A stretch of DNA of 12,532 nucleotides, taken from NCBI GenBank assembly GCA_934590135.1, contig CAKTOT010000065.1, forward strand, positions 1 through 12,532, given 5' to 3'. A program made the translations under genes and the position numbers. Source of the stretch: an uncultured Muribaculaceae bacterium. GTDB lineage: Bacteria > Bacteroidota > Bacteroidia > Bacteroidales > Muribaculaceae. Each line of letters opens with the position of its first letter. The stretch's first letter is position 1. Below the pieces are notes generated by a model. It searched no databases and was not told the origin of the DNA. It saw only the letters and a list, made by a program, of their open reading frames with translations. Positions 1 to 5,780 of this stretch are shown piece after piece.

Positions 1-56
1 CGCGGGGGCGTGCCGACTCTGCGACATCTTCCTTTGCCCTTGAGCGAAATTGCCCA

Positions 57-88
57 CAAAGGTACGACTTTTTGTCCACCCCACCAAA
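57..88 (-). promoter_or_regulatory. Bacteroidetes-type promoter pointing left, out of the window
   Basis: Read on the minus strand, a -33 element TTTG (88 to 85) is followed by a 20-nt spacer and a -7 element TACCTTTG (64 to 57), which matches the Bacteroidetes primary sigma consensus TTTG / TAnnTTTG. Transcription would start near position 50 and run left. About 25 nt further on the minus strand there is AAAGGAAG followed by an ATG (27 to 25) that stays open to the window edge (first residues MSQSRHAPA). That may be the first nine codons of a gene outside the window, but nine codons are too few to call. The promoter lies downstream of the leftward operon that ends at 212, so it would serve a separate unit. 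Confidence 0.5.
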
Positions 89-158
89 GAATCGGCAAAC
101 TATTTTTTCGTACTGTTTTTCGAAAGATTCAGATAAGAAGTGCAACGGCAAAATCTCT

Positions 159-176
159 TATTGTCAAAGGACAATA
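159..176 (-). terminator. Possible weak terminator stem-loop after the leftward operon
   Basis: TATTGTC and GACAATA form a perfect 7-bp stem around a 4-nt loop, 36 nt past the stop codon of the hydrolase gene that ends at 212. The stem is A/T-rich and there is no strong U-tract on the minus-strand side (the next bases read AGAGATTTTG), so it is a poor intrinsic terminator. A second, wider inverted repeat encloses it: GTACTGTTT at 110-118 and AAACAGTAC at 188-196. Its place between the end of one leftward unit and the promoter of the next supports a role in 3' end formation. The structure could also be chance in A/T-rich sequence. Confidence 0.25.
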
Positions 177-211
177 TTTGAAAGGCCAAACAGTACTTTT
201 CGCCTCAAGTC

Positions 212-913
212 TTATCTTTGGAAATATCCCTCAACGAATCCATTGAGAATAGTATTTATCACCCGTGAGACATAATACGCATTCGGCATCGGTTGTAGGG
301 TGTCCTCATCCATATAGGTATGCTTATTCACCTCAATCACAATGGATTTGTAGGTTATAGGCTTGACCGGAGTGATTGAATTGGAGAATGGATGATTGAC
401 GGCGACTCGATATCCATACTTTCTAATTGTGTGCGTGATGCCGTTGATTGTCTTGTCGTCCGGCCTGCTCTCGTCTTCGTTGAATCCTATGCAGAAATCG
501 ACATCAGGTGCCAATCGCCCGGGAAAGGAGTGGCAGTCGACAATGACGGTACTATTCGCGATTAGCGGTTCGAAGGCGTTGAGGTATCGACGATAGATTC
601 CCATTCGCGCTGCCTCTTCCTCGGCCGTCAACTGCCTTCGGGCTTCGCCGAAGCGCCTATAGATAACGCCCTGGCCGATAGCTTCCATCGGGTCATTGTC
701 GAGTCTTTCGGCATCGACATAAAATCGAGAGAAAGGAAATAGGCATGGGTGAATACACTCCGTCATCTGTCGTGGCTTGAAGAGCTTCTCGGTGTGCCAG
801 TCGGTCCATTCACGCATGTGTCGCGTGATTTCTTCGGGGTCGCTCCATTCCTCGGCATTGAACCCGAACGCCGAGGAATGGGGGATATTCAGAATTACAT
901 TGTTGCGGCTCAT
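212..913 (-). CDS. N-formylglutamate amidohydrolase family zinc hydrolase
   Basis: This 233-aa protein matches the N-formylglutamate amidohydrolase (FGase) family, zinc-dependent amide hydrolases with a carboxypeptidase-like fold. Family marks are IPHSS at residues 10-14 (metal-ligand His12), the DWHTEKLF block at 38-45, SRFYVDAER at 62-70, the DCHSFP motif at 126-131 (normally DCHSMP) and IEVNKHTYM at 193-201 with Glu194. All blocks are in the expected order and the length is a little under the usual 250-270 aa, so it is likely intact and catalytic. It has no signal peptide and is probably cytoplasmic. The start overlaps the stop of the upstream 347-aa gene as ATGA, indicating translational coupling. 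No hutH, hutU or hutI lies nearby, so classical histidine degradation (N-formylglutamate to glutamate plus formate) is not supported; hydrolysis of another N-acyl or peptide substrate is equally possible. Family assignment is firm, substrate unknown. Confidence 0.85.
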   Translation of the reverse strand: MSRNNVILNIPHSSAFGFNAEEWSDPEEITRHMREWTDWHTEKLFKPRQMTECIHPCLFPFSRFYVDAERLDNDPMEAIGQGVIYRRFGEARRQLTAEEEAARMGIYRRYLNAFEPLIANSTVIVDCHSFPGRLAPDVDFCIGFNEDESRPDDKTINGITHTIRKYGYRVAVNHPFSNSITPVKPITYKSIVIEVNKHTYMDEDTLQPMPNAYYVSRVINTILNGFVEGYFQR

Positions 914-1953
914 TGTCGGTCGTTTTTGATGATTTTGTCGAGTATATCATCCGAAAAGAGGCCGACGTCATCTCCAAACACCTCGGATAGTCCCGTTCGA
1001 GAATAATCTCGCACAGCGAAGTCGGCATCCTCCTTCGCTTTTCTGACAGGTTGTAGCGTCTGCTGGTATTCCTTGTTTGTGATTTCGCCGGTGCGGAGAT
1101 GCTTGCGTAGTTCGAGTCTGCGTTCAAGAAAGTGTTCATAGCGCATTTTCGCAACAGTTCTGAGGTTTAGCCATTTCTCGTAATAAGCCGTAGCTTCTTC
1201 GCGTTTGAGCTCAAACAACATTCTTCTCAGACGATCTTGGTATTTCACTATCTGCTCTTGGGCTGAACGAAGTCGGGTCTTAAGATAATCCACCTCCTTG
1301 CGGAATTTCATATATTCGAGACGCAGATGCGTCTTGAACAATTGAGCTTCGTCCGTTTCTTCTTTCAAGAGGGCTATGACCTCTTCAAGCGAATATGCCA
1401 AGAAACGGCTCTTTGCTTTATCATAGCGGACGTTGACATCCGTGAAAGTCCCCCACACGGAAGAGAATCGGCCATTGAGTTCGGCTCGATGAGTCTTCCC
1501 TTTGCGGTCTACCGATGCGCATACGTTGCGTCCGCTAAGTGGCGAGCCGCTGATATACCAGATGGGGCGGCCCTTGCGGTCAATGGAATCCTCCTTGTAA
1601 TAGAGCCACCATTCGATATAGACGCCGAGGGTCGGACGATGGAACCCGCTCGTACCGGTATAGGCGAGCCCGTTCTGAACAGGGACGGGAGCCAGGAAAA
1701 GACGACTGTCGCTTAGAATCTTGTCGGCATTGGCAAGAAAGAGCGCTATATTCTCATAGAACAGCCTATGTCCGAATTGTCGTTTTTCCTCGTCTTTTTG
1801 AGGCCCCTTTGCAGGCTTACGTCCGAATGATAGATATTGGCCCGTGGTGTCTAAGGTAAAGGCGTTTGATATGGGAGCCTGCGGATTGGCCGTGGGATAA
1901 CCCATCAACTTTGAGCCATCGAGCAGCTCAAAGGAATTTGTCCTATTTTCCAT
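910..1953 (-). CDS. Conserved-looking protein of unknown function with long helical C-terminal half
   Basis: I do not recognise this 347-aa protein. It has two visible parts. Residues 1-187 look globular and rich in aromatic and glycine residues, with a striking stretch around 115-148 that includes WWLYYK and WYISGSPLSGRNVCASV, flanked by two DRKG motifs (125-128 and 149-152). Residues 188 to about 312 are very rich in Glu, Lys, Arg and Leu with few helix breakers, as expected of a long coiled coil or helical hairpin. The C-terminus is acidic and hydrophobic. There is no signal peptide or membrane segment, so it is likely cytoplasmic. It is the middle gene of a three-gene operon: 8 nt after the 72-aa gene and overlapping the amidohydrolase by 4 nt. 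That tight coupling suggests a joint function, perhaps as a scaffold or substrate-recognition partner of the hydrolase, which is inference only. Its codons are richer in third-position T and G, with AGG arginine codons, than the rightward genes. Confidence 0.8.
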   Translation of the reverse strand: MENRTNSFELLDGSKLMGYPTANPQAPISNAFTLDTTGQYLSFGRKPAKGPQKDEEKRQFGHRLFYENIALFLANADKILSDSRLFLAPVPVQNGLAYTGTSGFHRPTLGVYIEWWLYYKEDSIDRKGRPIWYISGSPLSGRNVCASVDRKGKTHRAELNGRFSSVWGTFTDVNVRYDKAKSRFLAYSLEEVIALLKEETDEAQLFKTHLRLEYMKFRKEVDYLKTRLRSAQEQIVKYQDRLRRMLFELKREEATAYYEKWLNLRTVAKMRYEHFLERRLELRKHLRTGEITNKEYQQTLQPVRKAKEDADFAVRDYSRTGLSEVFGDDVGLFSDDILDKIIKNDRQ

Positions 1954-1961
1954 AATAATAA

Positions 1962-2180
1962 TTAGTAAAGTGATTGAGAAATTTGGCGATGATTTGTGCT
2001 GCCTTCAGCCTTTTCGTTGTTGCCGAGATCATTCTCCTCGGAAGGCTGAGGCGAATAGCTGTATATATCAACGCAGTTTGACGACGTTGACATACGTATA
2101 TACAGCAATTGGCCGCTTGCGCTTTGGCAAGTGGCCTTAAGAATGGAGGAGAGTTGGAATGTCGTAGGTGATTTTCTCAT
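1962..2180 (-). CDS. Small serine-rich hypothetical protein, first gene of the leftward operon
   Basis: This is a 72-aa reading frame with no recognised family. It starts with MRKSPTTFQ, is rich in Ser, Thr, Asn and Gln, and carries two cysteines (Cys18, Cys36). Its C-terminal half is acidic and polar (EENDLGNNEKAEG). It lacks an obvious signal peptide or membrane helix. Support for a real gene: it is the first frame after a well-formed promoter on the same strand, its ATG follows an A-rich stretch (TTAAAAACAAAAGTT) of the kind that serves for initiation in Bacteroidetes, and it stops only 8 nt before the 347-aa gene. Against it: the composition is low in hydrophobic residues and short frames arise by chance. 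It could be an antitoxin-like regulator, a peptide substrate of the amidohydrolase, or a leader peptide; the sequence does not decide between these. Confidence 0.5.
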   Translation of the reverse strand: MRKSPTTFQLSSILKATCQSASGQLLYIRMSTSSNCVDIYSYSPQPSEENDLGNNEKAEGSTNHRQISQSLY

Positions 2181-2312
2181 AACTTTTGTTTTTAAGTGAG
2201 TAACTTCGCATCATTTTCCCACCGTGGGCTGTTACGAGGAGCCTCGGTTGGAGCAGGTCAAGCCTGTCTCTGGATGCTTAAAACTTCCAATACGTAAATG
2301 TTCTCGTTTTGG
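2181..2312 (-). promoter_or_regulatory. Structured 5' leader of the leftward operon
   Basis: Between the predicted transcription start (about 2312) and the first ATG lie roughly 130 nt without a convincing gene. Three dyads stand in a row: CCCAC-C-GTGGG at 2218-2228 (5+5 around one base), CGAGG-AG-CCTCG at 2235-2246, and CAGG-TCAAG-CCTG at 2254-2266. They are G/C-rich in otherwise A/T-rich surroundings. Such an arrangement could be a folded leader RNA or a set of operator sites. No known riboswitch class is recognised. A short frame beginning ATGATGCGAAGT on the minus strand (25 codons) overlaps the start of the 72-aa gene in another frame and is not called. Confidence 0.35.
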
Positions 2313-2317
2313 GAATG

Positions 2318-2349
2318 CAAACTTAGAGAGAAGATTCCATTCCACCAAA
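2318..2349 (-). promoter_or_regulatory. Bacteroidetes-type promoter of the leftward three-gene operon
   Basis: On the minus strand TTTG (2349 to 2346), a 20-nt spacer and TAAGTTTG (2325 to 2318) match the -33/-7 consensus for the Bacteroidetes primary sigma factor. Transcription would start near 2312 and run through the 72-aa, 347-aa and amidohydrolase genes. It lies back to back with the rightward promoter at 2395-2426, only 45 nt apart, so a regulator bound between could affect both directions. Confidence 0.65.
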
Positions 2350-2394
2350 TTTCACGATGTATTTAACCTGAATTTAACTCTATCCCGATTAGAC

Positions 2395-2426
2395 ATTGCG
2401 AATATGGAAATAGTTTTATACCTTTG
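2395..2426 (+). promoter_or_regulatory. Bacteroidetes-type promoter of the malY-dapF fusion gene
   Basis: ATTG at 2395-2398, a 20-nt A/T-rich spacer and TACCTTTG at 2419-2426 form a good Bacteroidetes promoter. The expected transcription start is near 2432. This also helps choose the start codon of the following gene: the in-frame ATG at 2424 overlaps the -7 box and would lie upstream of the transcript, so it cannot be used. Confidence 0.7.
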
Positions 2427-2489
2427 TTCTCCCTTTTCCAAAAATTCATACGTCAACCTATGGCAGGCTTAACGCCCGATTTCACAATA

Positions 2490-4559
2490 ATGAATAACAA
2501 CTATAACTTTGACAACGTGGTGGATCGCCACGACACCTGCGCCACCAAGATAGAAGAAATGGACCGTAAATTCGGCCGTCATGATCTGTTGCCTTTTTGG
2601 ATTGCAGATATGGATTTTGAGGCTTGCCCATGCATCATCAATGCACTACGCCGACGTCTCGACCATGCCGTATTGGGATATACATCCGCACCGGCCGACT
2701 TTTGGAACAGAATCATTTCGTGGCTTGACAGACGCCACGGATGGCGCATCAATGCCGATGAAGTCACTTTTATGCCCGGGCTGAAGAAGGCTTTAAGCTT
2801 GTGCATCAACTATTTCAGCCGCCCGGGTGACGGCATAATAATTCAGCCGCCGGTGTATCACTCTTTTCGTAGTGTCATCGAGGGCAATGGCCGCCAAGTG
2901 GTTGCCAACCCTCTGATATTAGATACCCGAGGCAATTACGCCATGGACTTCGAAGGACTTGAGACAGTGATTGCACGCCAAAAGCCGTCTATGATGATTG
3001 TCTGCAACCCACACAATCCCATAGGGTTGCAGTGGGACAAGGCTTCTCTGGCGCGCGTGGCATCTATATGCCGTGCCCATAGTATTATACTCGTATCCGA
3101 CGAGATATACGGAGATATGATGCTCCACGGGACCATACACAATCCCACCGCCGAAGTCTCAGATGATGCCGAGGACATTACCATAACACTGGGCGCTCCC
3201 TCCAAGACATTCAATATTCCGGGTATAGTAAGTGCATGGGCTGTAGTCAAATCTCGCAGACTCCGCGAACCATTTTTCAATTGGCTGTCTGCAAGCGAAT
3301 TCAACACGCCGCCCATAGCGGCAATGGTTGCGACACAAGCCGCGTACGAGCACGGCGAGGCATGGCTTGATCAGGTCCTTGAGTATCTTCAAGAAAACGT
3401 TGACTTTGCCGCACAATTCCTATCCGAAAGAATTCCGAACGTATCTATGCACCGGCCGGACGCATCGTTTACCATTTGGCTTGATTTCCGCAAATTGGGT
3501 ATGACACAAGAAGACCTTGTAAAAACGCTGATATGCAACGGGCACCTTGCGCTTAGCGACGGAATATCTTTCGGCGCTGAAGGCAAGGGCTTTATGCGCA
3601 TGAACGTGGGCGTACCGCGAGCCGTACTTGTCGAAGGCCTGCAGCGTCTGCAGCAGTCAATCAAACCATGCGCACAAGGCACACACTATACGGCCGAAGT
3701 ACCGTCAGCCATACAATTTGTTACGATGCAAGGTCTGGGCAATAAATTTGTGGTAATCAACTGCTTCGACCGTCAAATCAGCAACCTGTCATCCCTTGCT
3801 GTAGATATGAGCCACCGCCACACCGGCCTTGACACCGACGGCATTATCGTTATCCTGCCAAGCGACAAAGCCGACTGCCGTATGCGCATATTCAACGCCG
3901 ACGGCACAGAGGCGCAAATGTGCGGCAACGGCATCCGTTGTATAGCCAAATATGTATCGGACAATCACATAGTAAAAGCCAATCACCTCACTATCGAGAC
4001 ACTTAGCGGCATCAAGTCGCTACGACTGCACAAAGGTCTTGACGGACTTGTCGAAACAGTAACCGTAGATATGGGTCATCCGGCAATCCTGCCGACCGAA
4101 GTACCGGTTAACTTTGCAGGGGACGCCATGCTCGATTCCGCCGTAGACGTTGCCGGAACACAAGTGAAAATCACCGCCGTGTCAATGGGCAATCCGCACG
4201 GCGTAGTATTTGTCGACAATTTTACCGATGAGATGATACGCACACTCGGTCCGGAATTAGAAAAACATAAGATATGGCCCGAACGAGCCAATATCGAGTT
4301 TGCCCGAACGGACGACCGAAACACCCTTTCGGTTCGTGCCTGGGAACGTGGCGTAGGCGAGACAATGGCTTGTGGCACAGGAGCATGTGCTGCTGCTACG
4401 GCGGCCGTACTGACCGGGCGTGCCGACTGGCCCATAACTGTGCGACTTCTCGGCGGCAATTTGCTAATCGACCGAGATGGATCCACCGGCAATATTCTAA
4501 TGACCGGTCCGGCAGCCACCCTTCACGCAGGGACGTATTACGCCGAATACAAATGCTGA
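2490..4559 (+). CDS. dapF: Fusion protein: MalY/PatB-type PLP-dependent aminotransferase/C-S lyase + diaminopimelate epimerase
   Basis: One 689-aa frame carries two complete enzymes. Residues 1 to about 392 are a fold-type I PLP protein of the MalY/PatB cystathionine beta-lyase group: PFWIADMDFE at 35-44, QPPVYHSF at 119-126, CNPHNPIG at 172-179, SDEIY at 203-207, the PLP lysine in PSKTFN (Lys239), and the carboxylate-binding Arg370. Residues 408-689 are diaminopimelate epimerase, which interconverts LL- and meso-DAP for lysine and peptidoglycan. The catalytic cysteines are Cys478 in MCGNGIRC and Cys628 in ACGTGAC, and NPHGVVFVD is present. About 15 residues link the halves. I chose ATG 2490 because the ATG at 2424 lies in the -7 box, and homology begins at the NYNFDNVVDRHDT segment just after it; ATG 2460 is a less likely alternative. 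Oddities: the fusion itself, and Lys419 in GLGNKF where the family has Asp or Glu. The first domain may act as an aminotransferase before DapF or as a C-S lyase; activity unproven. Confidence 0.93.
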   Translation: MNNNYNFDNVVDRHDTCATKIEEMDRKFGRHDLLPFWIADMDFEACPCIINALRRRLDHAVLGYTSAPADFWNRIISWLDRRHGWRINADEVTFMPGLKKALSLCINYFSRPGDGIIIQPPVYHSFRSVIEGNGRQVVANPLILDTRGNYAMDFEGLETVIARQKPSMMIVCNPHNPIGLQWDKASLARVASICRAHSIILVSDEIYGDMMLHGTIHNPTAEVSDDAEDITITLGAPSKTFNIPGIVSAWAVVKSRRLREPFFNWLSASEFNTPPIAAMVATQAAYEHGEAWLDQVLEYLQENVDFAAQFLSERIPNVSMHRPDASFTIWLDFRKLGMTQEDLVKTLICNGHLALSDGISFGAEGKGFMRMNVGVPRAVLVEGLQRLQQSIKPCAQGTHYTAEVPSAIQFVTMQGLGNKFVVINCFDRQISNLSSLAVDMSHRHTGLDTDGIIVILPSDKADCRMRIFNADGTEAQMCGNGIRCIAKYVSDNHIVKANHLTIETLSGIKSLRLHKGLDGLVETVTVDMGHPAILPTEVPVNFAGDAMLDSAVDVAGTQVKITAVSMGNPHGVVFVDNFTDEMIRTLGPELEKHKIWPERANIEFARTDDRNTLSVRAWERGVGETMACGTGACAAATAAVLTGRADWPITVRLLGGNLLIDRDGSTGNILMTGPAATLHAGTYYAEYKC

Positions 4560-4658
4560 AGCACGAAAAAGGCCGCACACTTTTACGTATGTGCCTATGT
4601 ATAGCAGTCAATCTGCCACCCGTCCGTTACACATATAGCACCTGTCGCAAAAATTTCG

Positions 4659-4666
4659 TACCTTTG
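4659..4666 (+). promoter_or_regulatory. Probable -7 promoter element upstream of ftsY
   Basis: TACCTTTG matches the Bacteroidetes -7 consensus exactly and is identical to the -7 box of the fusion gene. The -33 position, 20 nt upstream, reads ATAG, a poor match, so the promoter may be weak or need an activator. Transcription would start near 4672, giving ftsY a leader of about 118 nt. The 100 nt between the fusion gene stop and this box show only a weak dyad (GCACA/TGTGC near 4575-4594) and no convincing terminator, so read-through from the fusion gene is also possible. Confidence 0.5.
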
Positions 4667-4699
4667 CACACATTATAAAGTACGCGCGCGACCCGGCGT

Positions 4700-4756
4700 G
4701 GCCGCGATGACGATGCCCAATCCGTCACGGCCCCACTGCAAAGGCCGTAACGGCTT
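4700..4756 (+). promoter_or_regulatory. Leader RNA with mutually exclusive hairpins upstream of ftsY
   Basis: Four short segments repeat the same complementary core: GGCCG (4700-4704), CGGCC (4728-4732), GGCCG (4743-4747) and CGGC (4751-4754). Segment 1 pairs with 2, extended by TGACG (4708-4712) with CGTCA (4723-4727). Segment 3 pairs with 4 as the hairpin AAGGCCGTAACGGCTT (4741-4756). Alternatively 2 pairs with 3 as ACGGCC/GGCCGT (4727-4748), excluding both others. This is the layout of an attenuator or switching leader. The downstream tail TTGATTATT is only moderately U-rich, so a true terminator is doubtful. It lies 33 nt before the ftsY start codon. Confidence 0.35.
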
Positions 4757-4789
4757 GATTATTGTGCATATAAATTTATCGAACAATAT

Positions 4790-5758
4790 ATGTTTGGACT
4801 ATTTTCCAAGAAAAAGAAGGAAACCCTTGACAAGGGACTCGAAAAGACAAAGACCGGACTTTTCGACAAAATCAAACGAGCAATAGCCGGCCGTAGCACT
4901 ATTGACGAAGATTTTCTTGACGAACTCGAATATATCTTCATCAGCAGTGACATCGGCCCGGAGACTTCGTTGAAAATCATTGACAGGCTCAAAGACCGCG
5001 TCGCTCGCGACAAGTATATGGGCATGGACGAGCTCTATAAGATTCTTTACGAAGAAGTCTCGGCCCTACTGGCCAAGGACGAGACCAAGGCCTCGGACCT
5101 TGGCGACTTTGAAATTCCGGCAGACAAGCGCCCGTATGTCATTATGGTTGTCGGCGTCAACGGCGTAGGCAAAACCACAACCATAGGCAAATTGGCTCAC
5201 CTGTACAAACGCGCCGGAAATAAGGTGATACTCGGCGCCGCCGACACCTTCCGCGCAGCAGCCATTGAGCAACTCGAAGTTTGGGCCCAGCGAGCCGATG
5301 TGCCCATCGTAAAACAGCACATCAACGCAGACCCTGCAGCCGTAGCCTTCGATACATTGTCTTCGGCCGTGGCGCAACAAGCTGACGTAGTGCTCATTGA
5401 TACAGCCGGGCGACTGCACAACAAGACCGCCTTGATGGAAGAACTATCCAAAATCAAACGCGTAATGCAACGCGTAATACCCGATGCGCCGCACGAGGTA
5501 CTGCTGGTATTGGACGGCAGTACGGGCCAGAACGCCTTCGAACAGGCACGGCAATTTGCCGCAGCCACACAAGTCACCGAGCTGGCCGTAACCAAACTGG
5601 ACGGCACAGCCAAAGGCGGCGTCATCATCGGCATAAGCGACGAATTGCAAGTTCCGGTAAGATATATCGGTCTGGGCGAAGGCATAGACGACTTACAGGT
5701 ATTTGACCGACAAGAATTCGTACGTTCGTTATTTGACAACGGGCCCGTCAAGGACTGA
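4790..5758 (+). CDS. ftsY: Signal recognition particle receptor FtsY
   Basis: FtsY is the GTPase receptor at the inner membrane that docks the SRP (Ffh) with ribosome-nascent chain complexes and passes them to the SecYEG translocon. The 322-aa protein has the helical N domain (about 20-100) and the G domain with all motifs: P-loop GVNGVGKTTT with Lys128, the DTFRAAAIEQL insertion-box region, DTAGR at 204-208, TKLDG at 268-272, and the closing GLGEGIDDLQVFD. It lacks the long acidic A domain of the E. coli protein and begins with the short basic amphipathic segment MFGLFSKKKK, which fits membrane binding and the usual Bacteroidetes length. The start lies in A/T-rich sequence that suits initiation in this phylum. 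rimO follows after 22 nt. In many Bacteroidetes ftsY follows ribosomal protein genes rpmB and rpmG; here the gene upstream is the malY-dapF fusion instead. Confidence 0.97.
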   Translation: MFGLFSKKKKETLDKGLEKTKTGLFDKIKRAIAGRSTIDEDFLDELEYIFISSDIGPETSLKIIDRLKDRVARDKYMGMDELYKILYEEVSALLAKDETKASDLGDFEIPADKRPYVIMVVGVNGVGKTTTIGKLAHLYKRAGNKVILGAADTFRAAAIEQLEVWAQRADVPIVKQHINADPAAVAFDTLSSAVAQQADVVLIDTAGRLHNKTALMEELSKIKRVMQRVIPDAPHEVLLVLDGSTGQNAFEQARQFAAATQVTELAVTKLDGTAKGGVIIGISDELQVPVRYIGLGEGIDDLQVFDRQEFVRSLFDNGPVKD

Positions 5759-5780
5759 CCTATATTGAATCGTAATATAT

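Noticed and set aside
2224..2472. 82-codon plus-strand frame in the divergent intergenic region
   Set aside because: It runs through both promoters, starts with a non-ATG codon and has no family or neighbour support.
2424..2489. Upstream in-frame extension of the malY-dapF gene (22 codons)
   Set aside because: The ATG at 2424 overlaps the -7 promoter box and would not be transcribed; the added residues do not resemble the MalY N-terminus.
4076..4519. Minus-strand 147-codon frame opposite the DapF domain
   Set aside because: It mirrors the epimerase coding region, has no promoter and shows no recognisable motifs.
4560..4658. Possible terminator after the fusion gene
   Set aside because: The best dyad (GCACA/TGTGC) has a 10-nt loop and no U-tract; too weak to call.
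4698..4886. GTG-initiated 62-codon frame before and into ftsY
   Set aside because: About half of it overlaps ftsY out of frame and the product has no recognisable features; it is mentioned only as a possible leader frame.
5197..5751. Long minus-strand frame opposite ftsY
   Set aside because: The plus strand here encodes unmistakable FtsY GTPase motifs; the antisense product is low-complexity (Ser/Thr/Ala) and typical of a shadow frame.
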